From Maratus speciosus (Eukaryota > Arthropoda > Arachnida > Araneae > Salticidae), in the NCBI GenBank assembly GCA_963932465.1, contig OZ010796.1:72729974-72793973 (forward strand): a stretch of 64,000 nt of DNA, read 5' to 3'. The number at the start of each line of letters is the position of its first letter. The first letter of the stretch is position 1. Made by a program: the position numbers and the translations under genes. Shown here piece after piece: positions 46,815 through 57,650 of the stretch. Under the pieces are notes generated by a model. That model was not told the DNA's origin and did no database searches. It worked only from the letters and a program-made list of their open reading frames with translations.

Positions 46815-48176
46815 TGTTGAGATAATTACCAGTAAGTAATATCTCAGTAAATTAATTTAGCAGAGTGAATTAAGCAAATGGAAACGTAAGTGCTTTATGT
46901 CCCGACCTCGGATGAAAAATTACGTTAAACTATTAAATCTATTATAACTCAAATCTTAAATGAAATTAAAAATATTTAAACAGTTTAATGAAATTAACTT
47001 GCTGAAATGCAATAAGAAAAAGTAAAACTACTATGTGATCTAAATAACGAAAGACAAATTTAAAAGAAACAAAAACATTTATTTAAATTTAGTCAAATCA
47101 GAAGAACAAGTTAACTAAAAGAATAAAATACATAAAACATACCTCAAACAGTTTTAACTTTAGAAGACACTGATTATGCATTTACATATAGAACGGACTG
47201 CACTGAGTAACGCTCCATGACACATCTTTGCAGAAGTATAAAGAAATATAAAACGTCTTTTAATTCAATGCTCCAGAGCTCGATGAATAATTTATTATCT
47301 AAACGTTATACTTTGTTTTAAACTAATTCCAGTACCTCCAGTGATATCTTATAGCAGCGTAAAAAAAACAATAGACATTTCCACCAGGAAAAGCGATAGA
47401 TAAACAACAGTCCGTAAATACGATCACAAGCTCATCCTTCAACGTCGAGGAATTCGGAAACAGCTCAGCTGACACTCCAATACACGAAACGTCTTCATTT
47501 CGAACACTAAAAAGGTTCTTCAAAAATAGAGGTCATACTATGTAGCTTCACTATTCCGACGGATGACTTAAAAAAAAAAAGCAAAACAAAACAAGGACTA
47601 GTTGATATCCATAGCAACTTCAAGATTGAGACATACTTTAATATTCAATGTGCGTTTCCCAGTTCTAATAAGCCTCCATGCCAATAAAAATATAAACCAC
47701 AACTGCTCACATCTTGCTAAAAGGGTAAATCCCAACTGGCGAGGAAACAAGCTGGCCGAAGCATATTTATATGATTCGGACATGCGTACCAACTGCCGGC
47801 ACATGCAAAAACAGATTGCTTCCAGAATGATCTGAGACTTACGACGCACTCTACCGGACAACTAACGCCATCTTGTGGCGATCGGGAGTACTGCTCAACT
47901 ATCATACGTGGAAAACGATCTCCGAGAACCGCGATGTTTTGAAAGACAGATGAACGGCAGAAGAAGATACAATTAAAGGTAAACTGTAACTAAGGATGAA
48001 AGCAAATCAAATGAAGGATTTTAAGGATATATAACTACGAAAAACAAGGATATGAGGTAAGTAGAATCTGTATTTATATTGTAAATAAAGGAAGGCTGTT
48101 TCAGCTAAAAATGTAAATAAGTTAAAGAGCTAAAGTAGTACGGTGATAAGATACAGAGGGCTTGTTATTCCTAACA
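46815..48176 (-). repeat. LARD-like element 5' LTR (1362 bp)
   Basis: Copy of 40015-41375 with one extra A in an A run near 47570, a T-to-A change near 47976 and an A-to-G change near 48158. Such identity indicates a recent insertion. Confidence 0.9.
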
Positions 48177-48181
48177 TCATA

Positions 48182-48494
48182 CGCTCTTGTAAATTCTACT
48201 ATGTCACATGGCAAACGTAAACATCTGAAGTTGTAAAAATAAAGATACGACGTTATCAATGAACTGTAACCAAAGAAACGTAAAGCTGAATAAATAACTG
48301 AAGGACCAAAAGGATGAACGCAAGATAAAAGGTAAGTTTAATTTCAGAATACTTTATATCTAAATGAAATGCTCTTAATAAAAATAAAGTTTACAAATAA
48401 AGAACTGTAAATTATACTACCAGGGTTAATGTACTATTGAATACAATTAGAGGCATTGAGAACTGGGAAATGGTCTTGTTAATATTTCCTAACA
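48182..48494 (-). repeat. Copia A 5' LTR, second part
   Basis: Continues the LTR from CGCTCTTGTAAATTC after the TSD copy and ends TTTCCTAACA. It carries the same AAAG|GTAAGT...TTTCAG motif as the 3' LTR (donor GT at 48332). Confidence 0.88.
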
Positions 48495-48502
48495 GATATA
48501 TT

Positions 48503-49126
48503 CTATCTTAACTGATGAATTGATACAACACCTTCTCTATCTTCCTCGAACTCTACCCCAAGTAATTTTCTTGTTTTATCCAAAACCTTTATGTCAAAAT
48601 GTTTGTTCAATAAAACTAAAACCTTGTTAATATTATCCTGATGATTACTCAAAATTACAAAATCATCAACATATAACAATAAAACAATGTGATCAAGCAG
48701 AGTATGCACACAATTGCACCAATTTAATTTAACAAAACCAAGAGATATTAAGACTTTGTGCAGCTCATAGAACCAGACACAACCACTCTGGTGGAGCCCA
48801 TAGAGTGCCTTCTGAAGCTTACAAATAGGGTGTTCCTTCCCCATGACCTCAAACCCTGGAGGTTGTTTAATGTAAACTGTCTCAGTAAGAGGTGCATATA
48901 AATATGCCCCCTTTACGTCACACTGTGTGTGTGTCCAACCATGACAGGTCACCAGAGCCGCGAAAAAGAAACGGATTAGGTTAAAGTTGACAATAGACAA
49001 GAAAGTCTCGTTAATATGCCCATATAAATATGCCCCCTTTACGTCACACTGTGTGTGTGTCCAACCATGACAGGTCACCAGAGCGGCGAAAAAGAAACGG
49101 ATTAGGTTAAAGTTGACAATAGACAA
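48503..49126 (-). pseudogene. Copia B reverse transcriptase fragment with 126-bp duplication
   Basis: Contains 'DVKGAYLYAPLTETVYIKQP', then 'LQKALYGLHQSGCVW' and 'VLLLYVDDFVIL', with both catalytic motifs. An in-frame tandem duplication of 126 bp (42 codons; + strand units start at 48895 and 49021) repeats the segment around the first catalytic Asp ('QCDVKGAYLY'). It is open but would be structurally abnormal, and it lacks the N-terminal part, which lies upstream in other frames. Confidence 0.85.
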
Positions 49127-49386
49127 GAAAGTCTCGTTATAGGTCTCCCCTTTAACCTACTTATATCCTTGTGCAACTAATCAGGCTTTATACCTGGCAA
49201 TCTGGCCCCTGTCATCACTGTGATCACCCATCTACACCCCAGAGGTTCTACGTTATTTGGTAAGGCAGTTAGATTCCAAACCTTTCTGTCATTAATGACA
49301 TCTAACTCCTTTTTGATGGCTTGCTTCCAGAACTCCCATTGAGGGGATTTAAGAGCCTGTTTGTAAGTGTTTGGTACGGTGTCTAG

Positions 49387-49698
49387 TCATATGTCTGTGC
49401 TACTACTAGGTTCAGATGAAGATGCAGTATGTGGATTAAACATAGAGGATATGGAAGCGTATGGTGGTGTTTGCCAAGGACTAGAATTATAGCTTAAATC
49501 ATCAATATGCACTAACCCCTCATACTTATCCTTACCTCTAAAACTAAACCATCTTGTATCAAACCTAATACCATGTTTCTGACAATAATCTCTAACATCC
49601 TTAAGCGTTCTCAGCCTATCCATCTCACCTACCTTATAGTAATATATGTCAGTGTGTTTACCATCGTGTCGCGGTACTACCTTTCTAAACCATGCCAC
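49387..49698 (-). pseudogene. Copia B linker between integrase and RT
   Basis: 'WFRKVVPRHDGKHTDIYYYK', then 'VGEMDRLRTLKDVRDYC', parallels copia A near 36350 ('DIYYFEEGKTNRL'). No enzymatic motif. Confidence 0.65.
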
Positions 49699-49957
49699 AT
49701 CTCTTAAACTTTGTGAAAACTCCTCGCCCTCCTCATCACTTTCATCCAGAGATGTGCGACTGGAGGCAGAATCGTCAAAGTGAGATTGGTCTGGCTTAGA
49801 AATGGCGGGAGGTGATTTATCTGTTTGTATTTCTCTGAATGGATTGATCAGGATGTTGTGTACCTATAATGTAAGTGGGACCCAGGCTGTTTCCGTTGCG
49901 CTCTTCTGCAACATCGAAAGGATTTGTACCTATTGAATAGGTAGGTCCTGGTTCACT

Positions 49958-50774
49958 TTAGGTTTGCAAATCCTTGGGCAGAGTTGCTTCATTACTAAAT
50001 CTGACATTGATGGTCTCAATTATTTTATTTCCAACAGTAAGCCACACTCTGTACCCCTTTGTGGACATTGCGTAACCCACCAGTATTCCCTTTTTGGCTT
50101 TTGTCTCAAACTTGGATCCCCTGAGTTGTCTAGGTATCCCTACATATGCAATCGAACCAAATGAATGCATGTGACGAATAGAAGGTTTATTCCCACTGTA
50201 ATATTCAAACAGAGTTTTATTTTGGGACTTGTGAGATACACGATTCAGGATGTAAGCATAGTAGAAAATGGCCTCAGGCCAGAACTTCAGGTTCATCTTA
50301 CTCTCATTCAGAATTGATCTAGCTCCATCTACTATGGTTTGATTAAGATGTTCCGAAACACCACTTTGTTCTGGAGAATAGATATTTGTGTTTTATCCTA
50401 TTTGTTTCAAAATAATTGGTAAATGCTTCGTTTGAGAATTCCCTCCCATTGTCACTGTGAACACTTTTAAGTTCAGTATTCAAAAACCGCTCGGCTCTTT
50501 TGATGTGATTTGTAAATACTTTGTAGACCTGTGTCTTATTACACAATGGGTAAACTGTCACTTTTCTGGAGAAGTCATCAGTAATAGTTAAAAAGCACTT
50601 TTCCCCATTTCTGCCAGTGACTTTTGTTGGTCCCCATAAATCTGTGTGCAAGAGCTCTAGTGGCTTTTTGGATCTTATTTCTTTTAAAGGTTTAAATGAG
50701 GTACCTTTATGTTTATTTAACTTACATACCTCACAATCAAAATCCCTGGTTTTGATGTGTGGAAGACCCTTCAC
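49958..50774 (-). pseudogene. Copia B integrase, frameshifted
   Basis: 50774-50343 has the zinc-site end 'CEVCKLNK', then 'LLHTDLWGP', 'FLTITDDFSRKVTVYPL' and 'SDNGREF'. 50296-49958 has the SH3-like end ('GSIAYVGIPRQLRGSKFETK'). The region joining them, where the catalytic Glu is expected, is frameshifted. Confidence 0.82.
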
Positions 50775-50828
50775 CCCATTACACTTGTCAGTATGCTCGA
50801 TTAAGAACGGACTGATGTGCCCCAGTCT

Positions 50829-51525
50829 TCAGTGCCAAAGCTTTAGGTCATCCTTTTGGATGGTTGATGCCTCAGACCGAACATGTTTTGATTTAACATT
50901 ACTTTTAAGTTTAGAATTAGTTATGGTTCTAGAACTAGGTTCAGGGTGAATATAATATATGCCATTTTTAAGAAATGCACGGTAAAGGGTATTATCTTCA
51001 CGATAAGCCTTCGCTCTCCCCCTCACCTCCTTTAAACTTTGCCCCTCTTGTATCGAGGTGAGACCCGGATATTAGATTATGTCTCAGGCTGTGACACAAC
51101 ATAACGTCCCCGAAACGCACCTTTTTCCCATTTAATTTTAGATCAACAGTGTCTGTCCCTTTGATTGGGAAGGTGGCACCATCAACGGCAACAGCAAGTT
51201 CTTGATTTCGTAGAGGTCTGAAATCAATGTAAAGCTCTTTATCCTTGCAAAAAGGGTGTGACGTGACTGTGTCAAAGACCCAAACATCGTCATCACCCTT
51301 TACTTGACTGAGATTTGACTGTATTAAATAATGTACCTGGCTGCCATAGTGACATTGAGGCTTAAAGGTAGGTCTAGGCTTTGAAGTGGCACCTCTGTTC
51401 CTTGGGCGAACAGGATTGGATCTAGGGAAGGTCTCTCTGGAAGTGGATGAGTCACGGGAGCCGTTTCCGGTAAACGAGTCAGGACCAGAAGTCTCAGGAT
51501 TGGTATAGGCACAATTTCTTTTCAC
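50829..51525 (-). pseudogene. Copia B protease and GAG-pre-integrase region
   Basis: 51525-50998 carries a protease-like 'VWVFDTVTSHPFC', where the usual Asp-Ser/Thr-Gly has become Asp-Thr-Val, so the active site is lost. 51026-50829 continues into GAG-pre-integrase in another frame. A zinc knuckle (CX2CX4HX4C) lies just upstream, near 51510-51560. Confidence 0.75.
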
Positions 51526-51879
51526 GTGGTCCGTTTGTCTGCAGTTATGGCACTTTCCCTGGAACTTCCATCTCTAGCTGGAGTTCCTAGGTGGTCTTGT
51601 TCTAGAAAAATTGGTTTGGATAGATTCAGCTCGGTCTTCTGATCGTAGTTTTAGTTGGGACTCCTCTGCGATCAGCTCAGTCAGTATGTCGTTGAACTTG
51701 AATTTATCCTTGGATCATCAGAGAATGCTTTGCACTAAACCGTCATATCTTTTCAGGAGCCATCGCAGGAGCTGGAACAAAAGATATGTCTCGTTGATGA
51801 TTTCATTCATAGTTGTTAATTGATTTGAAATTCTCTGCAGGCGGGCTGCATACATGTCGATTGCTTCTTCAGCTTCAAT

Positions 51880-52218
51880 TCAGCAAGCCAGTACCTCAGA
51901 GAACAATTGCATATGACGGGAAAGGTTGTCCGACTGGAAGTGTGTTTTAAGCTTCTTCCATGCTTCCTTTGGGTCGTTGGTGTTCTCTTTTATTCGTCTG
52001 AATTCCAGTTCTACATTCAATTTTATTATGGAAAGGGCTGACCTGACTCTGGACTGGTAATCCTTATCAGCTGCGACATCTGTTGTTTCGGGAGCTTTCT
52101 CCGTTCCGTTTACAATGTCCCAGGCATTCTTGTCAAGCAGAAGGTATTTTACATCAGCAGCCCAATTTCCATAGTTATGATAATTTAATTTGCTGGTATT
52201 AACGTGAATACTGGTCAT
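51880..52218 (-). pseudogene. Copia B Gag N-terminal part
   Basis: Starts at ATG 52218. 'SKLNYHNYGNWAADVKYLLL' followed by 'DKNAWDIVNG' is the Gag N-terminus typical of copia (compare 'LNSTNYAGWSIDMKYVL' in copia A). A stop follows after 112 codons, and the next part continues in another frame. Confidence 0.8.
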
Positions 52219-52578
52219 GGTCAGAAGAAAATAGAAAAAATTAAGAAGCTTTTTTTTTTTTCAACGTAAAAAAATGTACCGGGAGCCAAATATAAAGAGA
52301 ATACAGTACAAAAAAACTTATTTAATCCAAAAAAACTTTGAAAAAATTTCAAGAAAAAAATTAAAATTTTTTTTTCTTTTAGGTCATTATAATCTTTATT
52401 TTATATATAAAAAAATTCTAAGGAAAATTATATCTACCGTGTGCCTCCCCCCCCCCTACTAGAATTCACTAGGAGTTCATATGGCCGCCAGTAGCTAACA
52501 CTTGTCACTTCCAACCTACACTAAATGGTTACTACTAACATTCAAGGGTTAAAAAATAGGCTTTGGGCCCATGGCCCG

Positions 52579-54040
52579 TGTTCTCAGCCCGGAAACCAGG
52601 ACCGGTCTAAAATGACTAAAATTGTAGCAGAGTGTGGAAGGTAAGTAATGTAAAGTAATGTAAGTAACCATGGCAGGATAGTGACAAAGAAAATATAAAA
52701 GTGTAAAGACAAGTAAAGATACTTTTAAGTTTGAAATAAAACTGAATGTTTATTTTAACGAAAAAATATATGACTTAAATAATTGTCAGACATAACATAA
52801 TAAAAATAAATTATGATCAAAAAGTTTAGTGACAGATGGCATTCAGTAAACAGCATGAATTTTATAGATGAACAGTTCATTAATATCAGGTCACTATTCA
52901 TAATATATTTCAGTTGTAAAAATTCACTTAAATTAAGAAGGTAGAAAAACAAGTCACGAATTTGTTGATTTTAAGTTGAGCATAAGACGCAACCAAATAT
53001 ACGGCCCATGTTGAATGCAAGTGATGACAACAGCTTCCAATAAAAAAGGATGATAAAATTCAACCAATGTAGAGTTGTTGAAGATAAAAAGCAGGTCCAG
53101 AAGAATGGCGAAAAAATTTCTGATGATACATGGCTATCGTGAACTCTCATTACTTTATCAAAAAAAACCGACTTCATTCACCACCTCACTAGTACTTTTG
53201 GAAAACACAAACACTGCTATCAAATTTGTCTTCATTTAAACAACTTCCACTGTCATCCATTCTGAAAAATTAACTTTCATATTGAAACTAAATGTCACAC
53301 CTAATAACGATGTTGAAAAAATATCTTGTCACTCGTAAAAACAACAACTTAAAAAAAAAACGATGTATGACTGAGTTAATTAGCATAACTTAACTAAAGC
53401 TTTCTAATATTAAGCAAAGATGCAGAGTCATTAACTTCACGACATTTCATGCTCCAAAATAATACAACCTTTAACAGGCTTTCAAAACCAGCATCAAAAA
53501 CCCGAAGGCTTTTTAAAACCAACAACTAACTAAGATTCACAACCAACTAGTTCAAAATACACCGGCATATATCTCCTATTCCCAACACGCCCCTTTCCAT
53601 TCAAAACATTCTTTCCCTGATCCGTGGAGTTGAGAGAAATGCATCCTGCCTTATGGCAAAAAATAAAAGAAGAAGAAACTGTGTATCTTCCGATAAGCTT
53701 CAGCATTCAGCAATCGAGGACAGACGTGACGTCATATCGGTACGGCGAGATTGAAGCAGTTGAAGAAATGAATAGCCGAGTCTGAAGAACGATCATATCG
53801 TAATAAATGATTAACAATGCATGAAATGGAAGTTTGAAAACAAAACTGGACATGGATGCTTTAGATATACTAAAGAAATAAATGAAAATAATAATCAAAA
53901 GAAAACTTGGTTATTGTAACTGAATTATATTAGAATGGAAATAAGGAAAAACAAAGGAATAAAGGTAAGTATCATTTCAGCATGTATAAGTATCAAGGAA
54001 AACAGCTGACAATGCTGACAGTTATCACTGTTTTTGAACA
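52579..54040 (-). repeat. Copia B 5' LTR (about 1.46 kb, inferred)
   Basis: + strand start TGTTCTCAGCCCGG and end TTTTTGAACA give an inverted TGTTC/GAACA. Just before it, TTGGGCCCAT at about 52563-52572 matches the initiator tRNA-Met segment partly. Near 53965 it carries AAAG|GTAAGT followed by ATTTCAG, as in the copia A LTRs. No second copy is available, so the boundaries are inferred. Confidence 0.6.
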
Positions 54041-54059
54041 TTAATAGTGCATTATTTTA

Positions 54060-54445
54060 TTGGTTTCTATGGGTCCAATTTCATCGGTAATTGATTCATT
54101 GAACTTAGCTTATGATTATCTCATAGTTTTTACTGTCACCTTCCAGCTCCAGGGGCACATTCTTATCTGAGGTTCTATGGGTCCGATTTCAACGAGATTT
54201 TTTTTCCGATCCCATCATGTGATATATCATTAGACAGTCCTTTGACAACTTCTTCATATTAAGAACCTCCCCCCCCCCCCCAATTTGCACCCGGGGCACT
54301 TTTCTAACTTTTTCCGACCCCTTCATGTGATATATCACTGGACAGTCCTTTGACATCTCTTTCATACCTCCTGTCCCCCTCCTCCCAATTTCTCTCCTGG
54401 TGGGCACTTTTCTAACTTTTTCCGAGTCCCTCATGTAATATAGCT
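54060..54445. repeat. Tandem repeat of about 115 bp
   Basis: 'TCATGTGATATATCA', then 'GACAGTCCTTTGACA', 'CTCC' runs and 'GGCACTTTTCTAACTTTTTC', recur at about 54224, 54323 and (partly) 54430. The preceding 'TTCTATGGGTCCAATTTCA' (54064) and 'TTCTATGGGTCCGATTTCA' (54173) are another pair. Confidence 0.7.
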
Positions 54446-54507
54446 AGTAGTAACATAAAGTAAGATTTTTTTATCATAAAATTGTAGAATGCTTCTTCTT
54501 GCTCAAT

Positions 54508-54537
54508 ATTTTATTTATTTATTTATTTATTTATTTT
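54508..54537. repeat. (ATTT)n microsatellite
   Basis: About seven ATTT units in a row. Confidence 0.9.
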
Positions 54538-54544
54538 TTGCAAA

Positions 54545-54725
54545 AATCCGCAATTTTCCTGATTTTAACCTGAAAGAACCAAAATTTAACCCAAAAGTAG
54601 AAAAATTATGCTCAACTTGACCTGATCTACAGCAAAAAAATTAACTAATCCAATCAGCTGGTTGGGTTGGTTTAAAATTGGATCACACAGCTCGATACCT
54701 GATTCTACCTGGAAACCAATATTGC
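54545..54725. repeat. Fragment of the CCCGAACCTGA hAT-like family
   Basis: Degenerate 'TTAACCTGAAAGAACC', 'TCAACTTGACCTGATC' and 'GGTTGGGTTGG' strings resemble the subterminal regions of 7045-11464 and 62222-63482. No ends found. Confidence 0.45.
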
Positions 54726-55247
54726 AGAAAGCCCTGTTGTGAAGCTAAGATAAGAAATTTTGTCTAGTATCCACTGGTGAGTAGGTAAGATTTTTGTTGT
54801 CACCAGTTTCTGGCTTGTAGTTATTTTTTTTAAGTAGACTTCTACTGGTCATTCAGAATATCTCCATTGGTAGGTCAAACTTACTTAAATCGCATTAGAA
54901 AATGAAAAAAAGAAGGTATAGAAGTTACTTAAATTTTTTTTTATGTATTATATTGTTTTTGTTATAAGGAAAGTTATTATTTGGAGAAAAAATTTAAAGG
55001 AAAGTTATTTGTCCAATCCAGTAAAGTTTTTAACTGCCATATTTCAAAGTTTAATTGCCTACTGCCAGCTGGCAAGTAGTTGTTTTCAGCTTTCCCTTGT
55101 TGAAGTAGCCTGAGCTATTGTTGTGCGTTTAATAATAATAATGATGCTTCGAGTTTTCAAATAGTATAAAATTGATTTGTATTTTCTTACTGAGAGTAAT
55201 ATTTCTGAAGAAAATTTTTCATTTTAGTCTGAAACTGTTTTTAACTC

Positions 55248-55285
<38 letters not shown>

Positions 55286-55302
55286 ACCTTTGAAACCGTA
55301 TA

Positions 55303-56366
55303 CAGTAGACTCCCTCAAATCTGCACAGCTTGGGACCAGAGGTTGTGCAGATTTTAGAATTTTGCGGAATTCTGGTCATTGATTTGTTTACATTTTTGAA
55401 ACATTAATTTGATTGGTAGTTAAGCTAGGGAAATTATAATGACTACTTACAATAAAGTGAAACATTAAAATAAGTAAAATATTAAAATAATTTATTAGTT
55501 TAAAAGAAAGTTATTATTAAAATAATTGTGTAAAATAAAAATTTAGAAAAATATTAAATTATTATGGATGAAATCGATTCAATTCGATTCCAAACCTCCT
55601 ATGCTGCCATCTAATGGTAAAGTGATCGTAAGATCAATACGTCATTATTTGTTCTTAGCACTATGTGGACAGTTTTACATACGGAGAATGGCAAGGCTTA
55701 ACGATGCTTATGAAGTAAACATCCCAGAAATAAATTAAATAAAGTGTATTTAAAGTTAAAGACTGCCGAGAAAAAGGTAAGAAAAGTTACATATTTAAAT
55801 AAAAAAAGATGAATAAAAGTAAACTATTAATGTAACTGTAGTTAAATATAATATATATAAAGTAAACAAAAGACCGGTATTTCAAACTAGTGATGACATA
55901 AGAAATAGGGAAAGAAGTACAGTGTTAATGCCATTATCAGTATATATAGCTTATTGTGCTCTCTGTAACTTTTTTCATTATTATTTAGAGTCTTGAATGC
56001 TTTTCTTATACTGCTTTGTATGTTTAGAAATAAATTTGTCTATAATTTAAAAAAAAAATTCTGCAAACAATAATTAAAAAATAGTGTTCCAGTTCATGGA
56101 TTTATCCATTTCGAGCCCTGGAATTTTTGATATAGATATGCTAATTTATATGAATATCAAAAGTAATTTTAATTTATTTAGTAATAAATCAGCTGTAATA
56201 GCCAAAAGAGAATGATTAACAAAAAATGGAATAAAAAAAACATTGCGGTAGTCGCTGATTTCGGCACCATCTTGAATTTTGTTCCTGCAACTTAACTGTA
56301 AATTTCATTGTTTACATCTGAAAAAATATGCAGATTTTAGGGTCGTGGATTTAAGGGGGTCTACTG
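55303..56366. mobile_element. Mariner-type MITE, 1.06 kb (family copy 2)
   Basis: Ends CAGTAGACTCCCTCAAATCT and, in reverse complement, CAGTAGACCCCCTTAAATCC are flanked by TA. The first 100 bp align with 23931-24030. The extra 400 bp include an LTR-like patch (55595-55930, with 'GCCATCTAATGG' and AAAAAG|GTAAG at 55777). A second patch (55980-56125) resembles the right part of the element at 60428-60750, so other insertions are probably nested inside. Confidence 0.8.
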
Positions 56367-56531
56367 TATTCTATTTAGTTTCAAGAAACCTAAAACATAT
56401 ATAGTCTTATTCTTTATATATATATATATATATATATATATTATGTAGTTTTAGTATTATTCAAACTTTTGTATTTATTTAAATTCTTAAAATGTATATC
56501 AGATCACAAATGCATTTTTTTCTTCCTTTAG

Positions 56532-56677
56532 AGTGGTCTTAATCTTTACTGTGGAAAGAGTATCAAGTCTAAATAGTGGACTCATATCTGGTGTTGATGT
56601 TGTATCACGTTTAAAAAGAAAATTACGAACTGATAGTTCCTTACTTGATGTTGAAGTTTTGTCTGTAGATACAGTTG
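56532..56677 (+). CDS. KIAA0319L: KIAA0319L-like, exon e (membrane-proximal region)
   Basis: The acceptor is TTCCTTTAG (ending 56531) and the donor is G|GTAAGA at 56678. Joined to exon d through a split Arg codon it reads 'VVLIFTVERVSSLNSGLISG', then 'VDVVSRLKRKLRTDSSLLDV' and 'EVLSVDT'. This corresponds to the stretch before the cysteine-rich segment in the family (pattern 'VA..LK..L', ending 'V.tV.C'). It joins exon d across a 27.8-kb intron. Confidence 0.9.
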
Positions 56678-57086
56678 GTAAGATTAGATCATAAATAATA
56701 ATTTAATTAATTGCAGTATATTTCATATTTGTTGAAATGCTTATTGCAAAATGTCACCATGAACAGCCAACTTGGAAGTCAGGGAAAACTTGGAAATGTC
56801 AAGGAATTTAACAATGCTGGAAAAGACAGGGAATTTTTATTTGACCTGGAAATTTCAATGCAGCTTTGAAATTGACCACTGAAAAAAAGAGACATCTGTT
56901 AAAAATTTTCCAAAATTTGCAAAAGATACTTAAAAGAAAAGCTTCATCTCTAATGAACATTGATAAATTTCAGAGTAAATAAAAATATATTTGTTAACAA
57001 CTATGTTTTCTTTCTATGCTAATCAAGCAAAATAAATTTAATAATTTAGTTTACTAAAATTAGTTTTAAGGTTATAGATATATAGT

Positions 57087-57384
57087 AGTTATAGGTATGA
57101 CAAGTAGAAAACTTAAAACCAGAATCAAAGAACATATAGCAGACATCAAATACAACAGAAGAACCACAGCGTTGGTCAGATTATGCAACGAAGAACCGTT
57201 ACAGATCGATTTTAAAAATAGCAAGTTAATTTACACATCAAGATTTTATTTACCATCCATAATCCGAGAATCAATAGAGATATTTTTATGCAACAAGAAT
57301 ATTTGCAATGATTCAGTGTCCCTAGATTTACCTAAAATTTGGAAAGAGATGCTATATAATTTTAGTAACAATAGTAAAAATTAA
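57087..57384 (+). pseudogene. Penelope-like element, GIY-YIG endonuclease fragment
   Basis: 'GMTSRKLKTRIKEHIADIKY' is the second half of a GIY-YIG nuclease core ('YIGxTxRxLKxRxxEH'), and 'ESIEIFLCNKNICNDSVSLD' contains the later conserved Glu ('kEsiEI') and Asn positions. GIY-YIG fused to reverse transcriptase is characteristic of Penelope-like retroelements, where it forms the C-terminus; a stop at 57382-57384 fits that. Reverse transcriptase and the first GIY part are absent, so the element is 5'-truncated in the intron between exons e and f. Confidence 0.75.
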
Positions 57385-57640
57385 TCCACGCTCGCAAATA
57401 GCCAAGATAATTTTTATATTTTGTTTTATGTTTTGCAATATTTTTCATTATGCATGTTGTCTCGTGGCATTATTTACCATGTTATTGTTTTGTTAAATTA
57501 TATGAAAACTAATCCACGCTCACAAATAACTAATTTAATTTTAATTTATTTTATGTTTGCAATATTTCATTATGCATCATGTCTCGTGACATTATTTACT
57601 ATGTTTATTATTTTTAAATTATGTGAAAATATTTTCTATC
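57382..57640 (+). repeat. Two tandem ~128-bp units after the Penelope-like frame
   Basis: 'AATCCACGCTCGCAAATA' at 57383 and 'AATCCACGCTCACAAATA' at 57511 start two diverged copies, each with 'CATTATGCAT' and 'TGTCTCGTG' further on. Probably the 3' untranslated part of the element. Confidence 0.75.
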
Positions 57641-57650
57641 TTGTGTGATT

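Larger units (their letters stand above)
40015..48176 (-). mobile_element. LARD-like non-coding LTR retrotransposon, 8.2 kb
   Basis: Flanked by the 5-bp direct repeat TCATA (40010-40014 and 48177-48181), inserted into the copia A 5' LTR. LTRs at 40015-41375 and 46815-48176 are almost identical; I find three differences. A primer-binding site (46801-46810, GCCCATAACC on the + strand) and a polypurine tract (41376-41390, AGAGGGGGG-type on the minus strand) place the element on the minus strand. The 5.4-kb interior has no frame above about 75 codons and no Gag, protease, integrase or RT motif. Structure and length match large retrotransposon derivatives. The shared LTR ends, tract and primer site suggest mobilisation by copia A-like elements. 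Confidence 0.88.
31889..48494 (-). mobile_element. Ty1/copia element A with a nested LTR element in its 5' LTR
   Basis: The whole element reads on the minus strand. 3' LTR 31889-32936, polypurine tract near 32937-32955, pol and gag 34585-38999, primer-binding site 39266-39275, and 5' LTR 39282-40014 plus 48182-48494, split by the insertion at 40015-48176. Without the insertion and one TSD copy it is about 8.4 kb. The flanks GGGGG (left) and GATAT (right) do not match, and on the right the element abuts the interrupted pol of copia B. The two LTRs differ at a few percent of sites by eye. Frameshifts and stops in pol make it defective. Confidence 0.9.
48495..54040 (-). mobile_element. Ty1/copia element B, truncated and decayed
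   Basis: Minus-strand copia remnant: 5' LTR 52579-54040, leader 52219-52578, gag at 52218-51880, then protease, integrase and RT pieces to 48503. RNase H and the 3' LTR are missing, because the pol sequence stops exactly where the copia A LTR begins (48494/48495). Multiple frameshifts and stops. It shares the 'DIYYxKVGEMDRL' type linker and the gene order with copia A, so the two are related families. Confidence 0.88.
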
